NCBI GenBank assembly: GCA_964387075.1
Contig: CAYLVB010000002.1
Coordinates: 1 to 64,000, forward strand
Source: PALSA-968 sp964387075
Lineage (GTDB): Bacteria; Bacteroidota; Bacteroidia; B-17B0; Aurantibacillaceae
DNA length: 64,000 bases
Reading direction: 5' to 3'
Part shown: positions 1-8,450 of the stretch, one piece after another
Position numbering within the stretch: the stretch's first letter is position 1
How the letters are laid out: each line of letters starts with the position of its first letter
Program-made: the position numbers and the translations under genes
The notes under the pieces: generated by a model
Told to the model about the DNA's origin: nothing
What the model saw: the letters and a program-made list of their open reading frames with translations, nothing else
Database searches by the model: none

Positions 1-976
1 CTGTATAATTTGTTGTTGTTCCCGGAAAAGCCGTTACGTTGTTTCCATTGGGCGAGCTCAAACTTCCTGCGGGGCTCCAGGTGTAGGTAACCGCGCCATT
101 GGCATTTAGGGTAATTGAAGTCCCGCTACAAATGGTTCCGTTGGTTAAAGAAAGTGTTGGCAAGGGATAAACAGGCACGATAATACTGTCTATGCAGGAA
201 CCATACGTAACATAATATTTTGTTGTTACTGTGGGGCTGGCTATCACAGATGCACCGCTGGTTGTGTTCAGGCCGGCCGCAGGAAACCAGGAATAGGTGC
301 TTCCGCCGGTGGCAGTGAGGGTGACCGAATCTCCCGGACAAATAGTTGGAGAAGGAGTTACCTGGCAATTGGTATCCCGTATTCCAAAAGCTAAATTGCA
401 ATAATTTTCGCTCTGCTGGTAATTAAAGCTTACACAAGTATGAACTCCGGGAAATTGAATGATCGTAAATCCTTCGTTCCCGATAAAAGTTGTATTGTTA
501 GGATAGCTCATACCAACACCCGGCCAGATAACATCATAACAGGAAGAGGTTGTGACAGGAACAAACAGGGATGGATCTCCAATACTTGACAAAGCGATCT
601 GCGGATTAGTAACAGGAACATTAAAGCAAAATGTAAATATGCCGGCTTGCGTATTGGCAATGGCCGTATTATTTATGGGTACATTATACTGCGGCGGAAA
701 CAAGGCCCCGTTAAACATTCCCGGGGTGGAGAACATTCCTCCTCCTGATTGGGTAACGGTGATGCTGATGCCGGAAGAGATAGAGCCGGAAGCAGAATTA
801 GCGGTTATGGAAGACCAGTTCACCCAATCTAATACAGTAGTATCACATATGGAAGCACCGGATCCGGCAGTAACATGCAAATTGCAGCCGAAGCATTGAG
901 CGTTAATGCGACCGGTTAGAGCCAATTGAAAGCATAGCAGTAAAATTATTTTAAAATGAGCATAAGCTTTTTTCAT
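1..976 (-). CDS. Secreted Ig-like repeat protein, C-terminus outside window
   Basis: I translated the minus strand from the ATG at 976 and found it open for 325 codons to the window edge, so the C-terminus is missing. The start MKKAYAHFKI is followed by a hydrophobic segment and an INAQ-type cleavage site, a typical signal peptide. The first ~200 residues are Cys-poor and rich in Ser, Thr, Asn and Gly. After that comes a repeat resembling Bacteroidota Ig-like/PKD modules (ICPGDSVTLTATGGSTYSW, then a second copy around ICSGTSITLNANGAVTYTW). Such proteins are usually T9SS-exported adhesins or gliding-related surface proteins. The sorting domain would lie beyond the edge, so the export route is inference. 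Forward-strand open frames across this stretch are antisense shadows. Confidence 0.8.
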   Translation of the reverse strand, partial: MKKAYAHFKIILLLCFQLALTGRINAQCFGCNLHVTAGSGASICDTTVLDWVNWSSITANSASGSISSGISITVTQSGGGMFSTPGMFNGALFPPQYNVPINNTAIANTQAGIFTFCFNVPVTNPQIALSSIGDPSLFVPVTTSSCYDVIWPGVGMSYPNNTTFIGNEGFTIIQFPGVHTCVSFNYQQSENYCNLAFGIRDTNCQVTPSPTICPGDSVTLTATGGSTYSWFPAAGLNTTSGASVIASPTVTTKYYVTYGSCIDSIIVPVYPLPTLSLTNGTICSGTSITLNANGAVTYTWSPAGSLSSPNGNNVTAFPGTTTNYT

Positions 977-1038
977 CTGGCTGCAATATGGCTTAAAAAA
1001 AGCCAAATAAAGGTACGAAAAAAAAGAACCCGGAATAA

Positions 1039-1830
1039 GTGAATAATGAACTGAATTATAGCAAGATACCGGAGCAACGAAAAAGTAGTAAATTAGGCGG
1101 TATGAACCCCTTTAAGAAGTTCCAGCATTATTTTATTGGCGGCGCTTTAGCGAGAACAGACGATGTGTTTGAGCAGGTAAAGGCGGAAGTGCTTTTTAAT
1201 TTCACGGTTTTTTTTCTCCTTACCAATATACCTTACATTTTTGTTTCAGGCTCTATGGTGCACCTGGTCCTTGCCATTGGTGTTTTGGTATCGCTGGTCA
1301 TGATACTGATCATTTTGCGGGTGCGTTCGGATGTACGCATGGCCACTTATTTTTTCCTTATAAACTTCACGATCCAGGTAATGGGGCATTATCTTATAAA
1401 TAACGGCCTGTTTGAGGCCCAGGGAACCTTATTCTGTTTGTTATTTGCTTCCAGTGGGTACCTGATGCTTAACAGGCGCTGGGGTTCCTGGATCGGCGCC
1501 GCGATGGTATGTATGTTTGCCATCGGCGTGTATAATATCAGTCATAATTTTGCCCTCTGGTCATTCCCGAAGGAATTAGCGGATCCTACAGAAGAAGGAG
1601 GCCTGCGTTATTTCGCCATTATTCCTATGTTGTTAAATATGTATCTGGTGAGCGAATTTGTAAAAGCGCGGCAGAAAGCGGAACGTCAATTGGCCGAACA
1701 AAAGAGAATGATCGAAGAAAAACAAAAGGAGATATTGGACAGTATTCATTACGCCAAGCGTATCCAGAAAAGTTTGATGACAAACGAACCCACCCTAGCC
1801 AGGATCCTTAAGCACTTACAGGGAAAATGA
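1039..1830 (+). CDS. Multi-pass membrane sensor stub ending in PP2C-linker motif
   Basis: A 263-residue protein with about six hydrophobic helices (roughly residues 48-210), followed by a charged coiled coil and the C-terminal motif KQKEILDSIHYAKRIQ, and then stops about 20 residues later. In this phylum that motif normally joins a sensor module to a SpoIIE/PP2C phosphatase domain, which is absent here. Three other genes in the window end the same way (5351, 47915, 48757). I kept the GTG at 1039; the in-frame ATG at 1102 is an alternative that would drop 21 polar residues. No partner is encoded next to it, because the following gene is a pseudouridine synthase with its own promoter box. The ligand is unknown. 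The role in partner switching or signalling is inferred. Confidence 0.75.
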   Translation: MNNELNYSKIPEQRKSSKLGGMNPFKKFQHYFIGGALARTDDVFEQVKAEVLFNFTVFFLLTNIPYIFVSGSMVHLVLAIGVLVSLVMILIILRVRSDVRMATYFFLINFTIQVMGHYLINNGLFEAQGTLFCLLFASSGYLMLNRRWGSWIGAAMVCMFAIGVYNISHNFALWSFPKELADPTEEGGLRYFAIIPMLLNMYLVSEFVKARQKAERQLAEQKRMIEEKQKEILDSIHYAKRIQKSLMTNEPTLARILKHLQGK

Positions 1831-1869
1831 GATATTTTAGGATGCTGAATCTTTTTGTAATTATGGCTT

Positions 1870-1877
1870 TACCTTTG
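1870..1877 (+). promoter_or_regulatory. -7 box TACCTTTG for the RluA-family gene
   Basis: A perfect match to the Bacteroidota -7 element TAnnTTTG lies only 4 bases before the ATG at 1882, which implies a leaderless or nearly leaderless transcript. Confidence 0.6.
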
Positions 1878-1881
1878 CTGC

Positions 1882-2529
1882 ATGACAACGGCCTTGAGCA
1901 TTCTCTACGAGGATGAGACCTTACTGGTATGCAACAAGCCGGCCGGCCTGATGGTGGAGCCGGATCGCAATAATTTCCCGAACCTGATGCAGGACGTAAA
2001 GAATTACCTGAAAACCAAAACAGGAGAAAAACTTCCTTACGTGCAGCATCTGCACCGTCTCGACAGGCCTGTAAGTGGGGTAGTGCTCTTCACCAAAAAG
2101 AAAGAACACCTGAGAAACCTGAGCGAACAATTTGCGCAACGAACAGTAAAGAAGTATTACAAGGCTCTTACGCAAACAGCCCCGGCGCAAACAGAAGGCG
2201 TTCTGGAACAATGGCATCGCAAGGAAAAAAAGAAAGCTGTGCTGGTACCGGAAGGAACCGAATATGCGGAGAAAATAAAACTAAGCTATAAGGTAAGACC
2301 ACAGGGTGAGCGATTTTTGTGGAACATAGAATTGGAAACCGGCAAATACCACCAAATACGCGTGCAATTGTCAGGACTTGGTTGTCCTGTAATAGGAGAT
2401 ACGCTTTATGGCTCAACTGTTCCCTACAAACCAAACGCAATAGCCCTGCACGCGGCCGAACTCGTTATTCAACACCCGGTAACGCTAAAAGAAATGGTGT
2501 TCGATGCGATCAGCCCCGAATTTTCCTGA
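1882..2529 (+). CDS. RluA-family pseudouridine synthase
   Basis: A 215-residue enzyme predicted to convert specific uridines in rRNA or tRNA to pseudouridine in the cytoplasm. The catalytic motif HRLDRPVSG places the nucleophilic Asp at residue 61. Near the C-terminus, GKYHQIRVQL and GDTLYGS match the conserved RluA fold. There is no N-terminal S4 domain, and the length fits the compact TruC/RluA-like subgroup, so the target RNA cannot be assigned. A perfect TACCTTTG box ends 4 bases before the start codon. The downstream neighbour is convergent (DoxX protein), so this is a single-gene unit. Confidence 0.9.
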   Translation: MTTALSILYEDETLLVCNKPAGLMVEPDRNNFPNLMQDVKNYLKTKTGEKLPYVQHLHRLDRPVSGVVLFTKKKEHLRNLSEQFAQRTVKKYYKALTQTAPAQTEGVLEQWHRKEKKKAVLVPEGTEYAEKIKLSYKVRPQGERFLWNIELETGKYHQIRVQLSGLGCPVIGDTLYGSTVPYKPNAIALHAAELVIQHPVTLKEMVFDAISPEFS

Positions 2530-2540
2530 GAGATCCTGTT

Positions 2541-2969
2541 TTACATGTGTAGTCTCAGGCTGTAGTCCACCGAATGCTTCCCCGATCCGTAAAAGAAGAA
2601 GAAGACACAAATGAAAGATGCTATAGTAGCCTGGAAAAGGTTGGAAAGCTCCATGACACCGATAAAGTTGATAGTAATTGCGCCCACTAGAATTGGAAGC
2701 TGGATAAGCGAACAGAGCCGCGTCATCAACCCCATCATGATGAAAATGCCTCCGCATAAATGTGCCATGGCCACATAATGCACCAGCACAAAATAAGTGC
2801 CCTTTCCGCTCACGGTCTTAAAGATGTTGTAGAGGTATTCGGTCTCATTGAGGTACATGAAACCTTTATAGAAGATAAAGGCGCCGAATAGAACCCGTAG
2901 TGTATCCACCAGCAGGTTGGTGCGGGCATTAGCCCAACGGTTCAATCTTGTAATTGTTGCTCCCATCAC
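2541..2969 (-). CDS. DoxX family membrane protein
   Basis: A 142-residue four-helix membrane protein. The first helix (LVDTLRVLFGAFIFYKGFMY) and the Gly-rich GGIFIMMGLMTRLCSLIQLP region are characteristic of the DoxX/DoxD family. Members occur with quinone oxidation, oxidative-stress systems or thiosulfate metabolism, but many are of unknown function and I see no context here to pick one. The gene is convergent with the pseudouridine synthase, with stops 11 bases apart. It reads in the same direction as the secreted NTF2-like gene upstream but is separated from it by about 130 bases. The tandem Met at the start leaves a one-codon ambiguity. Confidence 0.8.
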   Translation of the reverse strand: MMGATITRLNRWANARTNLLVDTLRVLFGAFIFYKGFMYLNETEYLYNIFKTVSGKGTYFVLVHYVAMAHLCGGIFIMMGLMTRLCSLIQLPILVGAITINFIGVMELSNLFQATIASFICVFFFFYGSGKHSVDYSLRLHM

Positions 2970-3101
2970 TGATCTTTTTCACATAATAGTTTACGGGAAA
3001 AGACCGGAGGCGTTTCAAAAAATCAAAGGATATTGAAAATAAAATAACTTCCTGATGAAGTATGTATGGCTCAATATTTTAGCTGTACAGAAAAATATAG
3101 A

Positions 3102-3548
3102 TCAGCTGGTATGATCACTGATAATGACCCATTTCCCCTTTATTTTCTTCCAGGTTAACGAGAAATGACCGCCTACTTCATCTTTGGTGCGCGTCAAATT
3201 CCATTTGCCGATCACCAGGTAGCTTTCGGGGCCAAGCCTTTCTTTTTTGAGGATTGTAAAGACCAATTTGCCCATGGTCTCTTTATCGGGGTAGGATCTT
3301 TTGTAATTTTCAAGAGTAGCTTTCCAGCCAAAGGTGACCTTGCTTTTTCCTACGAAGCTCAGGCTGTCGGAGTTCCAATACCCTTCCATGAATTTGTCGA
3401 TGTTCCCTTCGTTCCATGCTTTTTCCTGCATGTCCATCACTTTTTGTATCGCAGCCTCGTCGGAAATTTTCAGGGCGTATTTTTTCTGTGCTACAAGGTT
3501 TCCAGCCAGTATACAAACGAGGAAACTTAAAAGGAATTTTTTCTTCAT
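3102..3548 (-). CDS. Secreted SnoaL/NTF2-like (DUF4440-type) protein
   Basis: A 148-residue protein with a clear signal peptide (MKKKFLLSFLVCILAGNLVAQ). A single NTF2-like cone domain follows: an AIQKVMDMQEKAWNEGNIDKFMEGYW helix, a beta-sheet part containing LSFVGKSKVTFGW, and a last strand KGKWVIISDHTS. The family includes ketosteroid-isomerase-like enzymes and many proteins that only bind small ligands. No catalytic residue can be confidently assigned, so only an exported fold-level annotation is justified. It lies 54 bases downstream of gldM on the same strand and could be transcribed with it, but there is no functional link visible. Confidence 0.8.
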   Translation of the reverse strand: MKKKFLLSFLVCILAGNLVAQKKYALKISDEAAIQKVMDMQEKAWNEGNIDKFMEGYWNSDSLSFVGKSKVTFGWKATLENYKRSYPDKETMGKLVFTILKKERLGPESYLVIGKWNLTRTKDEVGGHFSLTWKKIKGKWVIISDHTS

Positions 3549-3602
3549 AAGCAGGTTTATGCGAACGAAGATAAAAAATTCCCCTTAAGTCCTTCTGTGG
3601 TG

Positions 3603-5267
3603 TTATCCCCTCACCACTCTCAGGGTAACGCCCGCGATGTTCCGGATCTTGCCATCCGGGCCAAGGGCTTTTACCTCGTCAATGAATATCTTACTTCCTG
3701 TACCCACTTTCGAGAGCGCTGTCTTCATTTCCTGTGTAAGGGCCGATCCTGTTCCCGCGTAGATCACGGGTAATCCTCTTACGATGGCGGTGAACTCGAA
3801 AGAAACTACTTTGAAATTGGTTTCAAATTCGAAGTTCTCCAGTTTGGCTACCACCGCACTCATCCCGGCGGCATCCAGTTTTTTAATATCTGCTGAGCCT
3901 TTTTTTCCTCCTATAGATGCTACCGGATCGGGCAGACTTTTTACTCTGAAAGTACAACTTCCCTGCGCTTTGCTTCCACCTTCAGTTTTGGCCGCCACGT
4001 TTATTTTTGCTTCTTTGGTTTCTACGGTTGCTTTTACAGAATATTTTCCGCCACCTTTTGGTATTAGCGTGATGCCTCCGCCGGTAGCGGTTACAAGTAG
4101 GTTGTTGGGAGCAATGCCGGCTGCAGATACTGCTACAGGGTTGTCAACCCCAATATAGAACACATTCATCTTTTCGGGCGAAACTGCCACTGAGGGAGCA
4201 GCCACGGTGTATTTTGATTCAAATTTATAGAGCTTGAAAGTCTGGTCGGGCTGCTTGAAACGTATCACTCCTTTGTAATTTTGATCTCCGGTACTTTTTA
4301 CCTCCGTTAGTTTCCCAACGCCATTCACCAGGGGAACGGGCGTACCGCCTTCAACAGTGCCTTTTATAGTGTCGTAGCTTGTTGGGTTCAGTACTATCTG
4401 CATATTGTCAGGCTTGAATTCAGTGGAAGATGCAGCCAGGAATATATCCGCATTGTAAGATTCGCCGGATTGCACGTAGCTCGACCGCGCCACCACCTCT
4501 GCATTGAGTGTATTGAATTTTATGAGACGCTTGCCGGCGGCAGTCGAGAATTGGGATAAGATCTCTCCTTCCACATTCTTCAGGTCGGCCTGCATTTTTG
4601 AGATATTCGTGATGACACCTGCGGTAGGAAGATGGTAGAAGTTCAGCATCTCCCATGAAACCGGGATATCATCCTCAACTTCACCACTGGCGTTAGGCTT
4701 TAAAGTTTCGATTTTTGCCAATAGCGCTTTATAGTCGGCCTCCATCAATTTGGTGCCCTCCTTTGCCTGCATGCTTTTTATGAGGTCGATAAGCCTTTTG
4801 TGAAGTGCTTCTATCTTTTCACGCAATTCCGAGGCGGTAAACGCCCCTTTAACCGGCTGTCTTTCATCATCGCCTATAAGGCTATGGGTAGGAATATCGT
4901 AATTGTCTTTCGCTTCGAGGTAACGCAGGCGCATGGTATCTCCACCGGGTTCGTCGGCCACTTCGGCAATGATCCTATGTTTTAGTTTTTCCATGTGATC
5001 GAAGAGCTCCTGGGTGAGCTTTTTCGCTTCGATCGCTTTCAGGTAATAGGGCGCAGCCGAGGGCTGGTCTTTTTTAGCTTCTTCAAAAGCGAGCATCAAC
5101 TTCGTGGTATTATCACTGAAGTTTGCATTGGTACGCTCTAAACTTTCATTTACTGTAACGAACGCCTTCAAAATATCTTTTGATACGTTCATGGCAAGAA
5201 GCGCGGTGAGCACGAGGTACATCATACCGATCATCTTCTGCCTGGGAGTTTCTTTTCCGCCTGCCAT
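3603..5267 (-). CDS. gldM: GldM-type gliding/T9SS motor protein
   Basis: A 554-residue protein. The N-terminus MAGGKETPRQKMIGMMYLVL with its single membrane helix (about residues 13-32) is the hallmark of GldM/PorM. That helix packs with GldL in the inner membrane to form the proton-driven motor, and the rest is periplasmic. A long helical D1 region is followed by Ig-like beta domains, ending in the conserved C-terminal domain (PDPVASIGGKKGSADIK... VTLRVVRG). The length is slightly above that of characterised GldM (just over 500). The usual gldK-gldL-gldM-gldN arrangement is absent: neighbours are a TPR sensor stub and an NTF2-like gene. It may therefore be an extra paralogue or come from a split locus; whether it is the functional motor copy cannot be told here. 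Confidence 0.88.
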   Translation of the reverse strand: MAGGKETPRQKMIGMMYLVLTALLAMNVSKDILKAFVTVNESLERTNANFSDNTTKLMLAFEEAKKDQPSAAPYYLKAIEAKKLTQELFDHMEKLKHRIIAEVADEPGGDTMRLRYLEAKDNYDIPTHSLIGDDERQPVKGAFTASELREKIEALHKRLIDLIKSMQAKEGTKLMEADYKALLAKIETLKPNASGEVEDDIPVSWEMLNFYHLPTAGVITNISKMQADLKNVEGEILSQFSTAAGKRLIKFNTLNAEVVARSSYVQSGESYNADIFLAASSTEFKPDNMQIVLNPTSYDTIKGTVEGGTPVPLVNGVGKLTEVKSTGDQNYKGVIRFKQPDQTFKLYKFESKYTVAAPSVAVSPEKMNVFYIGVDNPVAVSAAGIAPNNLLVTATGGGITLIPKGGGKYSVKATVETKEAKINVAAKTEGGSKAQGSCTFRVKSLPDPVASIGGKKGSADIKKLDAAGMSAVVAKLENFEFETNFKVVSFEFTAIVRGLPVIYAGTGSALTQEMKTALSKVGTGSKIFIDEVKALGPDGKIRNIAGVTLRVVRG

Positions 5268-5350
5268 AACACAACTATTAATTTCATGTTATAACGGGGC
5301 GCAGGATAAAAAGATACAGGAAATTTTTTTCGAAAGGAGAACAATTTGAG

Positions 5351-6652
5351 CTAAGCTCCACCGTTCTTCACGTAGCGCTGAATGTATTTCTCGTTGGGTA
5401 GCAAGCTGTGTTGTATTCGGCGGGCATAGTAGATACTATCGAGGATCTCCTTTTGTTTTTCTTCAATGAGGTGTTTTTGCCTGATGATCTCCTCGTTGGC
5501 TCTTTTCTTTTGTAAAAAACTCCTGTAGGCAAACACCGCAAATCCCAGTATTAAAAGTCCAAGCCCGGAGATGGACCATAGAATGATCTTCTGACGGCGG
5601 ACCTCCGCAGCCGCCACCGCGTCCTTTTTTTCCTGCTCGGCACGGGCCATGGCTTCCTTCTTTTCGAACTCGTAATTCATTTCGCTCTGCACGGCTTTCC
5701 TGGTATTCTCTTCGTTGAACAAGCTGTCGCGCTCTGCAATGAATTTCTTATAGTAGAACAGCGCTTTTTTGAAATCACCGTTATCCTCGTATAAATGATA
5801 AAAGTGCTGATCAACATCCTTTATAAGATCGAGGTTGCCGATCTCTGTGGCGATCTTCAATGATCGGTTAAAATACTTTTCGGCCTCCGCAATGTTTTTC
5901 TGCTCGCGGTATATATCACCAATGTTGCTTAGATCAAGGGCCACGCCGGCGGTGTTTCCTGTTTCCTGGTTCAGTTTTAATGCTTCTTTGTAATACGCCA
6001 GTGATTTTTTCGGTTCTTTCAATTCCCAATAAACCATTCCCAGGTTACCCAATGCCATTGAGTGTAATTGGTTATAATTCAGTTCTCGCGCCATCACCAG
6101 GCATTTGAGATAATTTTCTTCGGCTTTTTTGTATTCCCCGGTAACCACATACAAATTTCCCAGGTTTCCGTAATTGGACGCTATGCCTATGGTATAATTG
6201 ATCTCTTTGCATATGCGGATAGAGGTATCGAAGAATTCCTTGGCTTTTGCGGCATCTTTGAGGTTCTTGTAAATAATGCCTATGTTGGATGAATTAATGG
6301 CAATACCTTTTTGATCTTGTACGGCTTCGCATTCGCGCAGGGCACTGTAATAGTATTCGAGCGCTTTGGCATAATTTCCCTGTTCTTTATATACAATGCC
6401 CATATTACCATTGGTACGGGCCAGGCCTTTGCGGTCGTTAATTGTTTTCCAGATCGCTAAGGCCAGGTTATATTCTTTGAGCGATCGGGCATAATCTCCC
6501 TGCAGGTGGTGGAACCATCCTAACTGGTGATGGCATTGCCCTTCAAATTTTTTGTTGATCCCGGGTTTGACGGCTATTTCCAGAGCTTGAGTGCTTAGAA
6601 GAATACACGTATCTACGTTGCTGCCGTAAAGTTCCCAGGCAAGATCGTTCAA
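5351..6652 (-). CDS. TPR-transmembrane sensor stub ending in PP2C-linker motif
   Basis: At least 433 residues: a superhelix of about eight TPR units (repeated A..Y...AL pattern to about residue 300), a charged coiled coil, one membrane helix near residues 355-381, then the tail motif KQKEILDSIYYARRIQ and a stop about 20 residues later. No SpoIIE/PP2C domain follows. The annotated start is a TTG in mid-domain. The same frame continues upstream through a signal-peptide-like stretch (IKRSIFISLFLLYGSFLFPQ, from 6781) that has no ATG, GTG or TTG; its first codon is ATC. The true start may therefore be a non-canonical ATC at 6781, or the start was lost. It lies upstream of gldM on the same strand. 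Confidence 0.75.
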   Translation of the reverse strand: MNDLAWELYGSNVDTCILLSTQALEIAVKPGINKKFEGQCHHQLGWFHHLQGDYARSLKEYNLALAIWKTINDRKGLARTNGNMGIVYKEQGNYAKALEYYYSALRECEAVQDQKGIAINSSNIGIIYKNLKDAAKAKEFFDTSIRICKEINYTIGIASNYGNLGNLYVVTGEYKKAEENYLKCLVMARELNYNQLHSMALGNLGMVYWELKEPKKSLAYYKEALKLNQETGNTAGVALDLSNIGDIYREQKNIAEAEKYFNRSLKIATEIGNLDLIKDVDQHFYHLYEDNGDFKKALFYYKKFIAERDSLFNEENTRKAVQSEMNYEFEKKEAMARAEQEKKDAVAAAEVRRQKIILWSISGLGLLILGFAVFAYRSFLQKKRANEEIIRQKHLIEEKQKEILDSIYYARRIQHSLLPNEKYIQRYVKNGGA

Positions 6653-6795
6653 GTTACGGATCCTGTCGGTATCGGTTTTAGCAGCGGCGATGCAGTTCTT
6701 TAAGGAGTCCAGGACCTTGTTCTGTGGGAAGAGAAAGCTGCCGTAGAGCAGGAATAGGGATATGAAAATTGATCTTTTGATAAGGCAAAGTAAAT

Positions 6796-6826
6796 AAAAA
6801 ACCCCGTGGCTTCGCTCGGGGTTTCT
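6796..6826 (-). terminator. Intrinsic terminator of the T9SS cargo gene
   Basis: The arms AAACCCCG (6799-6806) and CGGGGTTT (6817-6824) form a GC-rich hairpin. Read on the minus strand it is followed by a run of six T, so it ends transcription from the 6907-7797 gene just before the TPR gene begins. Confidence 0.75.
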
Positions 6827-6906
6827 TTCTGTTGCTTATATATTAAAGATCAAATATTTAGTAAAATGAAATTTGAGGAAATTAAACCGGATGTCATTGC
6901 TGTCGT

Positions 6907-7797
6907 TTATCTTTGAATAACAAGCGTTTGTCTGTCAGCTCCTTTAGTTGACATTAATTCAATTGTGTACATTCCATTGTTTAGGTCTGAAATATCCATT
7001 TTGGGATGCCCATTTAGAAAAAGCTCGGACCTCACTATCTCGCCCATAAAGTTGTATATCTTCAAAATGAAAATGTTTTCATTCGAATCAAATGCATCAA
7101 TGGAAATAATATCCGTGGCCGGATTAGGATATAATTTGAATGTCGCTTCTTTTGAAGTGTAAGCATTTACGGAAGTGATCAGGCTATCAAAACTTAAATT
7201 ATCGACATATAGAACTGAATTTCCGTATGGAACATATTGGGGCGGAGCTCCGTTGCAGTTGTAGGGAGAGATAAGAATACTGGCGCTATCGGCCGTACTA
7301 TAACCCTGCATTGAAATGGAAAAAGGTGTCCAATTCGGCGCAGCGGTCGTAGTAGAAAACCCACCCCACGAAACATTTGAGCCGCTTGAGTAGAATTGGA
7401 TCTGTATTCTCATCGTGTCGCCATTTTGTGGGATATATTTATAGTATCCATGAAAACTCGTAGGGTGCCCGCTAATAGGAAAAGCAGGACCTGGCCCGTT
7501 GAACACGCTGTTGGCACTGTTTTGCAAAATTAAACCAAGAGCATCAGCGTTTGGTAAAAGAGAGATATTATTTTCTATCCTGATAGAATAATTACCAACT
7601 GACAAGGGATAATGATCAGTTGAACGGGTAACCGGATAAAAAGTTGTTGTGGCAAAGGAATTGGTAGTGGCATACCCCTGTGGTTCCATATAATTTCCAA
7701 CTGTGAACCAATTTTCAAATCCATTATTAGGGATTTGAGCCTGGCTCTGGGTCGCCGTTACACCCAGGATCGATAAAATAAGTAGACGTTTTTTCAT
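6907..7797 (-). CDS. T9SS type A sorting domain secreted protein
   Basis: A 296-residue exported protein. I chose the ATG at 7797 because MKKRLLILSILGVTATQSQAQ is a perfect signal peptide; an in-frame start at 7863 would add 22 non-hydrophobic residues. The N-terminal region (PNNGFENW..) resembles PCMD-like or carbohydrate-binding beta-sandwich domains found in other Bacteroidota cargo; the protein at 56562 begins similarly (NGSFENW). The last ~80 residues (FKLYPNPATDIISI ... GMYTIEL ... QTLVIQR) are the type A T9SS C-terminal sorting domain, so it should cross the outer membrane and be attached to the surface or released. No enzymatic residues are recognised. Confidence 0.85.
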   Translation of the reverse strand: MKKRLLILSILGVTATQSQAQIPNNGFENWFTVGNYMEPQGYATTNSFATTTFYPVTRSTDHYPLSVGNYSIRIENNISLLPNADALGLILQNSANSVFNGPGPAFPISGHPTSFHGYYKYIPQNGDTMRIQIQFYSSGSNVSWGGFSTTTAAPNWTPFSISMQGYSTADSASILISPYNCNGAPPQYVPYGNSVLYVDNLSFDSLITSVNAYTSKEATFKLYPNPATDIISIDAFDSNENIFILKIYNFMGEIVRSELFLNGHPKMDISDLNNGMYTIELMSTKGADRQTLVIQR

Positions 7798-7879
7798 TTT
7801 GTTTTTGTCGGTGTTTATTGTGCTGACGCCGCACTTTTGTTTATGATGTGAGAAGAGAGCCATTGATAAGAATCTATCT

Positions 7880-8263
7880 TTAATTTTTGTTGAACGTTTT
7901 TAACCATGTTAAGGCTTCTTCTTTAGTAGAAAAGATACGTGTGGGTACGGTGGGCTTATTATACTTCAGATAAAAATCCGCTAATAATTTTTGTGCCAGG
8001 TTGCAATATGCGATGGCATCAGCCAGGGTAAATATATTGCTTTCTACCGCTGCCGAAAATATCCGTGTTTCTTTATCCAGGCTACAGAATTCACCCGCGT
8101 CTATAAGCACCGGATATTTTTTTCCGCCACCTAATTTTCCCATCGCTTCCACTATTAACACAGCATCAGATAATTCTATATCACAACCGGCTTTTAAATG
8201 GATGTGAATAATACCTTTATCAAGTAATTCAACTGATGATTTTTCAAGCTCGATCTTTTTCAT
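7880..8263 (-). CDS. STAS-like (DUF7793-type) small protein
   Basis: A 127-residue soluble protein starting MKKIELEKSSVELLDKGIIH. The alternating strand-helix pattern, with a central segment PVLIDAGEFCSLDKETRIF, matches the STAS/SpoIIAA-like fold seen in DUF7793 proteins. No phospho-acceptor Ser can be named with confidence, although the S residue after the predicted central strand is in the usual region. It is the left boundary of the stress island and diverges from the DUF1003 operon; its promoter carries a palindrome at 8347-8358 with the class I spacing. A role as an anti-anti-sigma-like or ligand-binding switch is inference. Confidence 0.65.
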   Translation of the reverse strand: MKKIELEKSSVELLDKGIIHIHLKAGCDIELSDAVLIVEAMGKLGGGKKYPVLIDAGEFCSLDKETRIFSAAVESNIFTLADAIAYCNLAQKLLADFYLKYNKPTVPTRIFSTKEEALTWLKTFNKN

Positions 8264-8293
8264 TTAGGCTATTTGATAGATTCAATTGTTTGG

Positions 8294-8301
8294 CAAATAT
8301 C
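8294..8301 (-). promoter_or_regulatory. -7 box GATATTTG of the STAS-like gene
   Basis: Read on the minus strand this is GATATTTG, one mismatch from TAnnTTTG. The centre of the palindrome at 8347-8358 is 51.5 bp upstream of its first base, and a degenerate site TGACAAAGCGCA (8325-8336) sits at exactly 29.5 bp. Confidence 0.5.
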
Positions 8302-8346
8302 ACTCGGTGGCAATGCGTGGTGATTGACAAAGCGCAGATAAAAGAC

Positions 8347-8358
8347 TGATATTCGTCA
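8347..8358. promoter_or_regulatory. Crp/FNR-type operator TGATATTCGTCA
   Basis: Matches TGAYNNNNRTCA. Its centre lies 51.5 bp from the -7 box of the leftward STAS-like gene, the same distance as the site at 11517 from its box, and two helical turns beyond the 29.5 bp seen elsewhere in the island. Confidence 0.6.
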
Positions 8359-8393
8359 AACAATAGAAATGGGATAAACGTCAGCTGAATAAC

Positions 8394-8405
8394 TGACCTA
8401 TATCA
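8394..8405. promoter_or_regulatory. Crp/FNR-type operator TGACCTATATCA
   Basis: Matches TGAYNNNNRTCA, with flanking bases extending the symmetry to CTGA...TCAG. The centre is 29.5 bp from a TA at 8429 that begins a weak -7 box (TAATTTCC), which leads into the ATG at 8451. Confidence 0.65.
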
Positions 8406-8450
8406 GGTTTGGCTTGCTTCAAACAGGATAATTTCCCCAAAAATTTGTTT

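Noticed and set aside
552..899. Forward open frames opposite the left-edge gene
   Set aside because: They are antisense to a long minus-strand frame with signal peptide and Ig-like repeats, which has normal composition.
2970..3000. TGATCTTTTTCA upstream of the DoxX gene as another operator
   Set aside because: The right half is TTCA, not RTCA, and it is immediately next to the start codon with no -7 box at the regulon spacing.
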